DNA from: Gammaproteobacteria bacterium
GTDB taxonomy: Bacteria > Pseudomonadota > Gammaproteobacteria > Natronospirales > REEB76
DNA length: 33,285 bases
Assembly: GCA_028870845.1 (NCBI GenBank)
Contig: JAGWOR010000030.1
Coordinates: 1 to 33,285, forward strand
Direction: 5' to 3'
Part shown: one piece after another, positions 8,636-15,694 of the stretch
How positions within the stretch are numbered: position 1 is the stretch's first letter
How the letters are laid out: each line of letters starts with the position of its first letter
The notes under the pieces: generated by a model
What the model saw: the letters and a program-made list of their open reading frames with translations, nothing else
The model's database searches: none
Told to the model about the DNA's origin: nothing
Translations under genes and position numbers: made by a program

Positions 8636-9307
8636 CTACCAACTGGCCACCGCCTGACGGGCGGCTTCATTTTCAGGGCGCGCAATCAGACCGCTGCTGC
8701 TTAAACTGACCTGAAACACACCGCCATCCACCATGGGCAGGAAAGTAGCGCTGCCATAACTGGCGTCCATCCACGGCAGCCAACGCGCGCAGTGCTGCAA
8801 CAACGACCAGTTCCCGTACCAGGAAGCGGATGCCAGTGACACGGCGCTGTGTACCGCGTCGCGTTCCTGTTGCAGGTTCCGATAGCGTCCGTTGAGGCGG
8901 TCCAAGCGATAACGGGTTTGCAGGCCCAGCAGGGTGGCGAATCCCTGCCATTTGATGATGCGGGCATCCACCTGCCACTCATCGCCATGCAGGTTCGCCT
9001 GGGTCACGTGACCTCCGGCATCGGTGAGTACGGCGTGAAAATACTGCGGGCCGATGGTATTAAAGCGCACCGTGGCAACCATCTGTTCGTGTGTGAATGC
9101 GAAATAGGTATGCAGTTCCAGCCCCAGCATCCCCACCAGCGCCACCAGCAGCAACAGCACCATGCCCACGAGCATGCGCCCTGGTCCATTGAAGAAACGC
9201 CCGTGTAACAGCCGGTGGATGCCGCTGCCCAACCAGATCAGGCCGGCGATGCCCATCATCACCAGCAGTGCGCCGCCGATATACAGTGCGAGGCCTGAAC
9301 TTTCCAC
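8636..9307 (-). CDS. Hypothetical two-TM membrane protein, 223 aa
   Basis: Unrecognised protein with two membrane segments near the N-terminus (about residues 6-26 and 45-66), separated by a short basic loop (HRLLHGRFFNGPGR). A soluble domain of about 155 residues follows, with probable beta strands and aromatic residues, predicted on the periplasmic side if the N-terminus is outside or inside with two crossings. The soluble part includes an HGDEWQVDARIIKW stretch, and the C-terminus ends VASW. I believe similar proteins occur in other gammaproteobacteria as conserved hypotheticals, but no function is claimed. It is divergent from lptM with 96 bases between starts. Confidence 0.6.
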   Translation of the reverse strand: MESSGLALYIGGALLVMMGIAGLIWLGSGIHRLLHGRFFNGPGRMLVGMVLLLLVALVGMLGLELHTYFAFTHEQMVATVRFNTIGPQYFHAVLTDAGGHVTQANLHGDEWQVDARIIKWQGFATLLGLQTRYRLDRLNGRYRNLQQERDAVHSAVSLASASWYGNWSLLQHCARWLPWMDASYGSATFLPMVDGGVFQVSLSSSGLIARPENEAARQAVASW

Positions 9308-9403
9308 AACAGCCTCCAGTCACGGATTCGTGAATCACTCTATCACGTCATGCAAACACCAAGCCGGCTGGGCGATGTCTGCGGTTATGCTTATACTTGC
9401 AGC

Positions 9404-9613
9404 ATGCGTACACCAATGCTTGTCTGCTGTGCAGCCGGATTTGCTGCATTCCTGCTTTCAGGATGCGGGCAGACCGGTCCCCTGTATCTGCCGGTGACAC
9501 CACCAAGCACCATACCCGCCATGCCGCCGGCAAGCAGCGCCAAACCTGCATCCACGGCTACCGCGCCGGCCGTTGCACATACCCATAATCCGCCGGCCAC
9601 TGCCACCTCCTGA
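9404..9613 (+). CDS. lptM: LptM-like small lipoprotein (formerly YifL)
   Basis: 69-residue lipoprotein. The signal peptide ends in the lipobox LSGC, followed directly by GQTGPLYLP, which matches the signature CGxKGPLYxP of LptM. LptM binds the LptD-LptE outer-membrane LPS translocon and helps LptD form its native disulfides. The rest is a Pro/Ala/Thr-rich tail, presumably disordered. A start at 9350 would put 18 extra residues before the signal peptide, so ATG 9404 is preferred; a TATACT element sits only 6 bases upstream of it, so the leader may be very short. In many bacteria lptM lies beside lysA/dapF; here it precedes polA. DsbA, the oxidase needed for LptD disulfides, is encoded about 5 kb downstream. 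Confidence 0.82.
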   Translation: MRTPMLVCCAAGFAAFLLSGCGQTGPLYLPVTPPSTIPAMPPASSAKPASTATAPAVAHTHNPPATATS

Positions 9614-9783
9614 ACGCATCGGGTGAACGATCACGCCGTTGATCGAAACCCTGACAGTATTTGCCATTGGCCGGAAAATTTTTACCAGGAATATGCACCG
9701 GGCAAAAATACACGCCGCAGTGCAATCATCCGCTGAAGCGGCGGACGGCGGCGTTAGAGTGCAGGATAAATTAAACTTAGCAC

Positions 9784-12564
9784 ATGCCACAAAGCCGCAA
9801 ATCTGAACACGGCGCTGAGCCTGGAAACCGCAAACCATTGGTACTGGTGGACGGTTCTTCCTATCTATACCGGGCTTTCTACGCCCTCCCGCCGCTCAGC
9901 AACTCGCAAGGCCAGCCCACTGGGGCGGTGCGTGGCGTGGCGGCCATGCTCAAGAAACTGCTGGCGGAGTACTCACCCGAACATATCGCAGTAGTGTTCG
10001 ATGCACGCGGCAAAACTTTCCGCGATGAACTTTTTAAGGAATACAAGGCCAACCGCCCGCCTATGCCGGACGAAATGAGCCTGCAGATCGAACCGCTGCA
10101 CGCGCTGGTGAAGGCGCTGGGATTCCCGGTGCTGCAGGTCTCAGGGGTGGAGGCCGATGACGTAATCGGCACCCTCGCCAAGCAGGCCTCGGATGCCGGA
10201 CAGGCGGTGCTGATCTCCACCGGCGACAAGGACATGAGCCAGCTGGTCAACCCGCATGTGACCCTGGTGAACACCATGACCGGGACCATGCTGGACCGGG
10301 ACGGTGTGCTGGAAAAATTCGGCGTCTGGCCGGAACAGATCGTGGATTACCTGGCGCTGGTGGGCGACAGCTCCGACAACATACCGGGGATCACTGGCAT
10401 CGGTCCCAAGACTGCCGCACCATTGCTGCAGCATTTCGGCACTCTCGAGATTCTATACCAGCGGCTGGAAGAGATTCCCCGGCTCAACATCCGCGGCGCC
10501 AAGCAACTGCCGGAGAAGTTCCGTGCCCAGCGGGATCAAGCCATGCTGTCACGCCAGCTGGCCGTGATCCGCTGCGACGTGCCGCTGCCGGTGCAGCCGG
10601 AGCAGCTGAAAATGCGCGCGCCGGACACACAGATATTGCGTGAGATCTACGCGCGCCTGGAATTCAAGTCCTGGTTGCGACAGCTGGACGGCGAATCGGC
10701 GGATGAATCCAGCAATACGGCGGATAGCAAGGCGAAAATTGCCGTGCCGGCGAACCCGCCCAACTACCAAACCATATTGGATGAAACCAAACTGGAACAG
10801 TGGATTGCACGCCTGGAAGCCGCGCCGTTGTTTGCCTTTGACACCGAAACTACCAGCCTGGATTACATGCGCGCGGAGATTGTGGGTGTGTCTTTTGCGG
10901 TTGAGACCGGGGAGGCGGCCTATCTGCCGCTGGCACATGTCTATGCAGGGGCACCGGCGCAGCTGGATCGCGCCAAGGTCTTGCAGCGGCTTAAAGCGCT
11001 GCTGGAAAACCCGGCGCATGCCAAACTCGGCCATCACCTCAAATATGACGCGCATGTGCTGCGTAACCACGGCATCCGGCTGCAGGGGCTGCGTTATGAC
11101 TCGATGCTGGAATCCTACGTGCTCGACAGCACCGCCAGCCGGCATGACATGGATTCACTGGCGGAAAAATACCTGGACTACAAGACCATCCATTATGAAG
11201 ACGTGGCCGGCAAGGGCGCAAAACAGATCGGCTTCGAACAGGTAAGCATCGAGGAAGCCACACGCTATTCTGCGGAGGACGCCGATATTACCCTGCGGCT
11301 GCACCGGAACCTGTGGCCGCGGCTGGCTGCCATGCCCACACTGCGCCGGGTATTCGAGGAAATTGAAATGCCACTGGTGCCGGTATTGCTGGAAATGGAG
11401 CATACCGGAGTACTCATCGACACCGCTATGCTGGCGCGCCAGAGCAGTGAAATAACCCAGTCCCTGCGCCGTCTCGAACAGCATGCCCATGATCTGGCAG
11501 GCTATGCGTTCAACCTGGACTCACCCAAGCAGTTGCAGGCGGTGCTGTTCGAAAAAATGCAGTTGCCGGTGGTGCGCAAAACACCGGGCGGACAGCCGTC
11601 CACAGCCGAGGATGTACTGGAGGAGCTGGCGGCTGACTATGAATTGCCGAAAGTGATACTGGAATACCGCGGACTGAACAAGCTCAAGTCGACTTACACC
11701 GACAAACTGCCGGCGCAGGTCAATCCAGTAACCGGGCGTGTGCACACCTCCTACCATCAGGCAGTGGCGGCCACCGGCCGGCTGTCATCCACCGACCCGA
11801 ATTTACAGAACATTCCGGTGCGCACTGCCGAGGGCCGGCGAATACGCCAGGCATTCATTGCACCCGAGGGGCATAAAATCCTGGCTGCAGATTATTCACA
11901 GATCGAACTGCGCATCATGGCGCACCTTTCAGGCGACTCAGGACTGCTGGCGGCTTTCGGACAGGGCATGGACATTCACCGGGCCACGGCCGCGGAAGTA
12001 TTCGGCGTGCCCCCGGACAAGGTCAGCGATGAGCAGCGGCGCTCGGCCAAGGCCATCAATTTCGGACTGATCTACGGCATGTCGGCTTTTGGGCTGGCCA
12101 AACAACTGGGCCTGGAACGCGCCGCCGCCCAATCCTATGTGGATCTGTACTTTGCCCGCTATCCCGGCGTCAAAAGTTTCATGGACAATACCCGGGAAAT
12201 TGCCCGTGAGCAGGGCTACGTGGAAACAGTGTTCGGGCGGCGTTTGTATCTGCCCGACATCCGCGCCCGCAATGCCCAAGTGCGCCAGTACGCCGAACGC
12301 ACCGCCATTAATGCGCCCATGCAGGGCAGCGCCGCGGACATTATCAAACGCGCCATGATCAGCGTGCATGCCTGGCTGCAGGCCAGCGCGATACCCGCCC
12401 GTATGATCATGCAAGTCCACGACGAGCTGGTGTTCGAAGTGCAAGCAGACGCTTTGGAATCACTAAAAAACCAAGCCAAGAAACTCATGTCGGAAGCCGC
12501 CAATCTCAAGGTTCCACTGGAGGTGGACGTAGGCATAGGCCGCAACTGGGATGAGGCGCATTAA
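9784..12564 (+). CDS. polA: DNA polymerase I
   Basis: 926-residue DNA polymerase I for Okazaki fragment processing and repair. Domains in order: 5'-3' exonuclease (about 1-290, starting LVLVDGSSYLYRAF); 3'-5' proofreading exonuclease (about 325-520) with catalytic D353 and E355 in FDTETTSLD, so proofreading looks intact; and polymerase domain with motif A at D703 (DYSQIELR), motif B (KAINFGLIYG) and motif C at H879-D880-E881 (QVHDELVF). Length matches the E. coli enzyme (928). No strong Shine-Dalgarno sequence precedes ATG 9784. The 170-base gap after lptM holds only small inverted repeats (CGATCA-N6-TGATCG near 9627). It is followed by the candidate sRNA and convergent engB. Confidence 0.98.
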   Translation: MPQSRKSEHGAEPGNRKPLVLVDGSSYLYRAFYALPPLSNSQGQPTGAVRGVAAMLKKLLAEYSPEHIAVVFDARGKTFRDELFKEYKANRPPMPDEMSLQIEPLHALVKALGFPVLQVSGVEADDVIGTLAKQASDAGQAVLISTGDKDMSQLVNPHVTLVNTMTGTMLDRDGVLEKFGVWPEQIVDYLALVGDSSDNIPGITGIGPKTAAPLLQHFGTLEILYQRLEEIPRLNIRGAKQLPEKFRAQRDQAMLSRQLAVIRCDVPLPVQPEQLKMRAPDTQILREIYARLEFKSWLRQLDGESADESSNTADSKAKIAVPANPPNYQTILDETKLEQWIARLEAAPLFAFDTETTSLDYMRAEIVGVSFAVETGEAAYLPLAHVYAGAPAQLDRAKVLQRLKALLENPAHAKLGHHLKYDAHVLRNHGIRLQGLRYDSMLESYVLDSTASRHDMDSLAEKYLDYKTIHYEDVAGKGAKQIGFEQVSIEEATRYSAEDADITLRLHRNLWPRLAAMPTLRRVFEEIEMPLVPVLLEMEHTGVLIDTAMLARQSSEITQSLRRLEQHAHDLAGYAFNLDSPKQLQAVLFEKMQLPVVRKTPGGQPSTAEDVLEELAADYELPKVILEYRGLNKLKSTYTDKLPAQVNPVTGRVHTSYHQAVAATGRLSSTDPNLQNIPVRTAEGRRIRQAFIAPEGHKILAADYSQIELRIMAHLSGDSGLLAAFGQGMDIHRATAAEVFGVPPDKVSDEQRRSAKAINFGLIYGMSAFGLAKQLGLERAAAQSYVDLYFARYPGVKSFMDNTREIAREQGYVETVFGRRLYLPDIRARNAQVRQYAERTAINAPMQGSAADIIKRAMISVHAWLQASAIPARMIMQVHDELVFEVQADALESLKNQAKKLMSEAANLKVPLEVDVGIGRNWDEAH

Positions 12565-12639
12565 AGTTAAAGCGACTGAAGCGTAAATAACTCGCACACA
12601 TCAGCCGCTGCAACCGCGATTATGGAAACTGGCTAAAAA

Positions 12640-12661
12640 TTACAGAAAATTCATCCTGTAA
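12640..12661. repeat. Inverted repeat TTACAG-N10-CTGTAA upstream of the sRNA promoter
   Basis: A perfect 6-base inverted repeat spans 22 bases and ends one base before the sigma-E-like -35 element at 12663. Position and symmetry suit a transcription-factor site, but no factor can be named. It could also be chance in an AT-richer stretch. Confidence 0.4.
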
Positions 12662-12662
12662 A

Positions 12663-12690
12663 GGAACTAATTTTCGTCTGTGGACTCAAA
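12663..12690 (+). promoter_or_regulatory. Candidate sigma-E (AlgU/RpoE)-type promoter
   Basis: GGAACTA at 12663-12669, a 16-base spacer, then TCAAA at 12686-12690. This closely fits the sigma-E pattern GGAACTT-N15/16-TCTGA or TCAAA. It predicts a start near 12696, giving a transcript of about 124 bases that ends at the terminator at 12781-12819. Pseudomonas ErsA, from the same locus, is dependent on the sigma-E homologue AlgT/AlgU, which supports the reading. No experimental support is available here. Confidence 0.55.
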
Positions 12691-12695
12691 GCTTA

Positions 12696-12819
12696 CGAGC
12701 GCCGCAATAGCGCTTATCCTGCTCACCTCCCTGAGCGGGAACTGCCACTTGGTCTCCCCCAAGCTAAGTGGAAGCAATTGACCCCGGCGTTACCCCTATG
12801 GCGCCGGGGTTTCTTTTTT
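12696..12819 (+). ncRNA. Candidate polA-engB intergenic sRNA (Spot 42/ErsA position)
   Basis: No ORF explains this interval. It lies between polA and convergent engB, the place of Spot 42 in enterics and ErsA in Pseudomonas. Elements in order: hairpin AGCGC/GCGCT (12698-12714); hairpin GCTCA/TGAGC (12721-12736) with loop CCTCCC; a hairpin at 12745-12771, either CTTGG/CCAAG with loop TCTCCC or the outer pairing CCACTT/AAGTGG; then the intrinsic terminator. Two C-rich loops complementary to Shine-Dalgarno sequences suggest a translational repressor acting by base pairing. A sigma-E-like promoter is positioned for a start near 12696. The exact 5' end is inferred. I do not recognise the sequence as Spot 42 or ErsA itself, so it may be an analogue rather than a homologue. 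Confidence 0.62.
12781..12819 (+). terminator. Intrinsic terminator of the candidate sRNA
   Basis: Perfect 9-bp GC-rich stem ACCCCGGCG / CGCCGGGGT (12781-12789 and 12802-12810) with a 12-base loop, followed by TTCTTTTTT. The T tract is on the plus strand only, so it terminates transcripts coming from the polA side. It ends 9 bases before the engB stop codon on the other strand. Confidence 0.9.
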
Positions 12820-12827
12820 CCAGGGTA

Positions 12828-13415
12828 TCAACCGCCCGACAACCAATCGCTGATCACTGCACGCGCATCTTCGATGCCGGTCTTTGCGTGCGCCGAAAAC
12901 AACTGTACATGAAGGCCCCCCGGCCCCTGTTGGACCCGCCGCACCACCGCCTGGGCGGCCGAGCGGGTTAATTTATCAGCCTTGTTCAGCAGGGCCAAAA
13001 CCGGCAGTTTCAGGGGCTTCACCCACTCCACCAGGCGCATGTCCGACTCGGACAATGCATGACGTATGTCCATGACCAACACCATCCCCTTCAGGCTATG
13101 GCGGGTATTGAAATACGCCGTCATCAGGCGCCCCCAATGCTCCTGTACGGACCTGGGAACGCGCGCATATCCATACCCCGGCAGGTCCACCAGGTAACAT
13201 CCATCCGCCACTGAAAAATAATTGATCAACTGGGTACGGCCGGGTGTCTTGCTGACCCTGGCCAGACCGCGAACGCCGGCTATGGTGTTCAGGACGCTGG
13301 ATTTTCCGGCATTGGAGCGGCCGGCAAATGCCACTTCCCTGCGGCTGTCCGGCGGCAGACCTTGCAATCCGCCGACACTTTTCGCAAAACGGGCTTGGCG
13401 CAGATCAACCGGCAT
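12828..13415 (-). CDS. engB: Ribosome-biogenesis GTPase EngB (YihA/YsxC)
   Basis: 195-residue TrmE-Era-EngA-EngB-Septin GTPase involved in 50S subunit assembly. The P-loop GRSNAGKS is at 32-39, the G3 region is DLPGYGYARV, and the G4 motif is NKAD. Length fits the family (about 200). ATG 13415 has GAGGGA 7 bases upstream. It is convergent with polA and the sRNA, and divergent from the cytochrome c4 gene; the roughly 140-base divergent region probably holds promoters for both, though I could not pick convincing ones. Confidence 0.96.
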   Translation of the reverse strand: MPVDLRQARFAKSVGGLQGLPPDSRREVAFAGRSNAGKSSVLNTIAGVRGLARVSKTPGRTQLINYFSVADGCYLVDLPGYGYARVPRSVQEHWGRLMTAYFNTRHSLKGMVLVMDIRHALSESDMRLVEWVKPLKLPVLALLNKADKLTRSAAQAVVRRVQQGPGGLHVQLFSAHAKTGIEDARAVISDWLSGG

Positions 13416-13557
13416 GCGAATGTCCCTCAGTGGAGCAGGCTTGAGGGCCTAGTGTAGAATCCAGCTCTCATTTGCGGCGTCTTTACCCGGTTTATGTTGC
13501 CACGAGCATATCCCATGAGCGCCGTGCCGTATGCATTCCCTGAAGGAGCTTTGGCCA

Positions 13558-14175
13558 ATGAATAAATTTGTGTTGATGGCTGCCATCCTGGGTATATTGG
13601 CGCCTGCGGGCAGGGTATACGCCGCTGGCAGTGCCGTCGCCGGCCAGGCCAAAGCCGCTGTATGCGCCGCTTGCCACGCTGCCGATGGCAACAGCGTCAA
13701 CTCCCAATTTCCTAAGCTCGCCGGCCAGAACGCGGGCTACATCGTCCAGGAACTGGAACGCTTCAAATCCGGTTACCGCAAAAACCCCATCATGTCAGGC
13801 ATGGCAGCCAGCTTGAGCGACCAGGATATACAGAACCTGGCCGCCTGGTTTTCGAGCCAGAAAGTTACCACCGGCGAGGCAGACCCCAGCCTGGTGAAGG
13901 CCGGTGAAGCCCTGTATCGCGGCGGCGACCAGTCCTCGGAGATTCCCGCCTGCCTCGCCTGCCATGGGCCGGACGGTGCCGGCAACGGCCCCATGAAAAT
14001 ACCCGCGCTCGCCGGTCAGCATGCGGAGTATGTAGTCAGCCAGCTGCAAGCCTTCGCCAACGGCACCCGCACCTCGCAGATGATGAATCCCATCGCATCA
14101 CGGCTTACGCCGGCACAGATGCGCGCGGTTGCATCCTATGTACAGGGACTGCATACCACACCTATACAGCCCTGA
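13558..14175 (+). CDS. Dihaem cytochrome c4
   Basis: 205-residue periplasmic dihaem c-type cytochrome. A signal peptide (about residues 1-22, ending VYA) is followed by two homologous haem domains with CAACH at 36-40 and CLACH at 132-136. Methionines in NPIMSGM and in QMMNPIASRLT are candidate axial ligands. Cytochrome c4 passes electrons from the bc1 complex to terminal oxidases such as cbb3. ATG 13558 is chosen because AAGGAG lies 9 bases upstream and it gives a clean signal peptide; ATG 13531 would add nine residues. It is followed by the two dsbA-type genes on the same strand, consistent with a periplasmic redox cluster. Confidence 0.94.
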   Translation: MNKFVLMAAILGILAPAGRVYAAGSAVAGQAKAAVCAACHAADGNSVNSQFPKLAGQNAGYIVQELERFKSGYRKNPIMSGMAASLSDQDIQNLAAWFSSQKVTTGEADPSLVKAGEALYRGGDQSSEIPACLACHGPDGAGNGPMKIPALAGQHAEYVVSQLQAFANGTRTSQMMNPIASRLTPAQMRAVASYVQGLHTTPIQP

Positions 14176-14239
14176 GCCGGGTGAACTTTTACCGCATCTG
14201 CATCTCTGAATGACTGCGTGTTACAGGCCCTAACCCGTG

Positions 14240-14911
14240 ATGAAAGTTCTCGAATTCAAGCTGGCGGTTGCCGGCATCTTGATCCTGAATCTGACGGCAA
14301 TCGCCGGTCTGGCAGACGCCGCGCCAGTTACCTATAAGGAAGGGCTCAATTACATTCCGGTGATGCCGGCCCAGCCAGTGAGCGTAAATCCCGGTCAGAT
14401 CGAGGTACTGGAATTCTTTTGGTTCGGAGATGCCCGGTGTTTCGCGTTGCAGTCCGATCTGGAATCCTGGAGCAAGAGCAAGGCCGCCAATGTGGTACTG
14501 GAACGCGTGCCTGCGGCCTTGAATCCCCAATGGGATCTGGCGGCCCGGGCTTTTTACACCGCCCAGCAACTGAAAATCGGCGACCAGGCAAACGCCGCGA
14601 TTTATGCGGCCATTCACCTCAGCCATCGCAATCTGGCCACGGAGGCGGATTATCAGAAACTGTTCACCGGCCAGCTAGGTATCAAGGCCGCGCAGTTTCA
14701 GAGTGCCTGGAATTCCAGCACCGTGAACCAGCAGATTTCACAGGCCAAGGTGCTGGCACAGCGCTATGGCATAGACAAGGTGCCGGCGTTCACTGTCAAC
14801 GGCAAGTGGCTTACCGGCGCTGGCTTTCATCTAAAGGACGCACAAATCATGGATGCCGTGAACTGGCTGGTACAAAGCGAACAGGCAATGTCGCCTGCTG
14901 GCGCACCCTGA
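14240..14911 (+). CDS. DsbA-like protein with degenerate active site (DARC)
   Basis: 223-residue exported thioredoxin-fold protein, clearly paralogous to the next gene: both share a GLNY/GTNY - PAQP - PGQIEV - EFFW framework before the active site. Where DsbA has CPHC, this protein has D64-A65-R66-C67, so the nucleophilic first cysteine is lost and only the buried one remains. The cis-proline loop (KVPAFTVNG) and the GKWLTGAGF segment are kept. It cannot act as a normal disulfide oxidase. It may be a chaperone or binding partner, or use its single cysteine in another way. Start: GTG 14237 or ATG 14240; ATG preferred, though no good ribosome-binding site is seen. Frame and hydrophobic signal peptide are intact, so it looks maintained rather than decaying. 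Confidence 0.85.
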   Translation: MKVLEFKLAVAGILILNLTAIAGLADAAPVTYKEGLNYIPVMPAQPVSVNPGQIEVLEFFWFGDARCFALQSDLESWSKSKAANVVLERVPAALNPQWDLAARAFYTAQQLKIGDQANAAIYAAIHLSHRNLATEADYQKLFTGQLGIKAAQFQSAWNSSTVNQQISQAKVLAQRYGIDKVPAFTVNGKWLTGAGFHLKDAQIMDAVNWLVQSEQAMSPAGAP

Positions 14912-14968
14912 ATTTAGAGACATGGTTACTGGATTCCTGGCCTAACCTTGGATTGCGGGAGAATCGAA

Positions 14969-15637
14969 ATGAAAAAATTCAAGATTTTGTTTTGCGGTGC
15001 GCTGGCAGCAGGCCTGCTGGCAATCTCGGGCGTGGCGCTGGCCGCCGGAGCCGACAACTTTGTTGAAGGTACGAATTATGTTCCGGTTAACCCGGCCCAA
15101 CCCACCAGTGTTGGTCCCGGCCAGATCGAGGTCATAGAGTTTTTCTGGTACGGATGCCCGCATTGTTTCGGTGTTGAACCCTACCTGGAAGCCTGGCTCA
15201 AGCACAAGCCGGCCAATGTGGTGTTTAAGCGCATACCCGCGGCCTGGCCCGGTGGCGAGCATATGGACGTGGACGCGCACGCGTACTACACAGCGCAAGC
15301 GCTCGGGATCAGTGAGAAAATCCACGAACCCCTGTTCAACGCCATCCATCTGCAGAACCAGTACGATCTGACCAACAGCCAGGACGCCCTGCAGAAGTTT
15401 TTCGCCAGATATGGCGTCAGCCAACAGCAATTTGACGCCAGCTGGAATTCATTCGGCGTGCAGCTGAAAATGAACCAGGCGCTGGAAACGCTCAAAGTCT
15501 ACGGTGTGCAAGGCGTGCCTACATTCATCATCAATGGCAAATGGATGACCGGTGCCGGCTATCAGATGCCGTATCCAACCATCGTGAAATGCGTGGAATA
15601 CCTGGTGCAGCAACAGGAACAAGCGCTCAAGAAATAA
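14969..15637 (+). CDS. dsbA: Thiol:disulfide interchange protein DsbA
   Basis: 222-residue periplasmic disulfide oxidase. The signal peptide (about 1-26, ending ALA) precedes a thioredoxin fold with a DsbA helical insertion. Active site C63-P64-H65-C66 in EFFWYGCPHCFG is the canonical DsbA sequence; the cis-proline is in GVPTFIING. DsbA introduces disulfides into exported proteins and is reoxidised by DsbB (not in the window). ATG 14969 is chosen because GGGAGA lies about 6 bases upstream; the longer frame from 14948 would disturb the signal peptide. A 57-base gap separates it from its degenerate paralogue. A strong hairpin follows the stop. Confidence 0.95.
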   Translation: MKKFKILFCGALAAGLLAISGVALAAGADNFVEGTNYVPVNPAQPTSVGPGQIEVIEFFWYGCPHCFGVEPYLEAWLKHKPANVVFKRIPAAWPGGEHMDVDAHAYYTAQALGISEKIHEPLFNAIHLQNQYDLTNSQDALQKFFARYGVSQQQFDASWNSFGVQLKMNQALETLKVYGVQGVPTFIINGKWMTGAGYQMPYPTIVKCVEYLVQQQEQALKK

Positions 15638-15650
15638 TTGCCACACATTG

Positions 15651-15681
15651 CTCGTTGGGCCGGATCAACCGGCCCAACGAG
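15651..15681. terminator. 13-bp hairpin between convergent dsbA and 15695 gene
   Basis: Perfect inverted repeat CTCGTTGGGCCGG / CCGGCCCAACGAG with loop ATCAA, in the 57-base gap between convergent stops. Its strength and place indicate a bidirectional terminator. No clear T run follows on the plus strand; on the minus strand the flank becomes AT-rich only after about 10 bases. Confidence 0.75.
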
Positions 15682-15694
15682 CTGATCACGCAAC

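Noticed and set aside
9627..9644. CGATCA/TGATCG inverted repeat after lptM as a terminator
   Set aside because: Only 6 base pairs and no T run; too weak to call.
12768..12971. 67-codon plus-strand open frame through the sRNA terminator
   Set aside because: It runs through a strong terminator and antisense into engB; no ribosome site or similarity.
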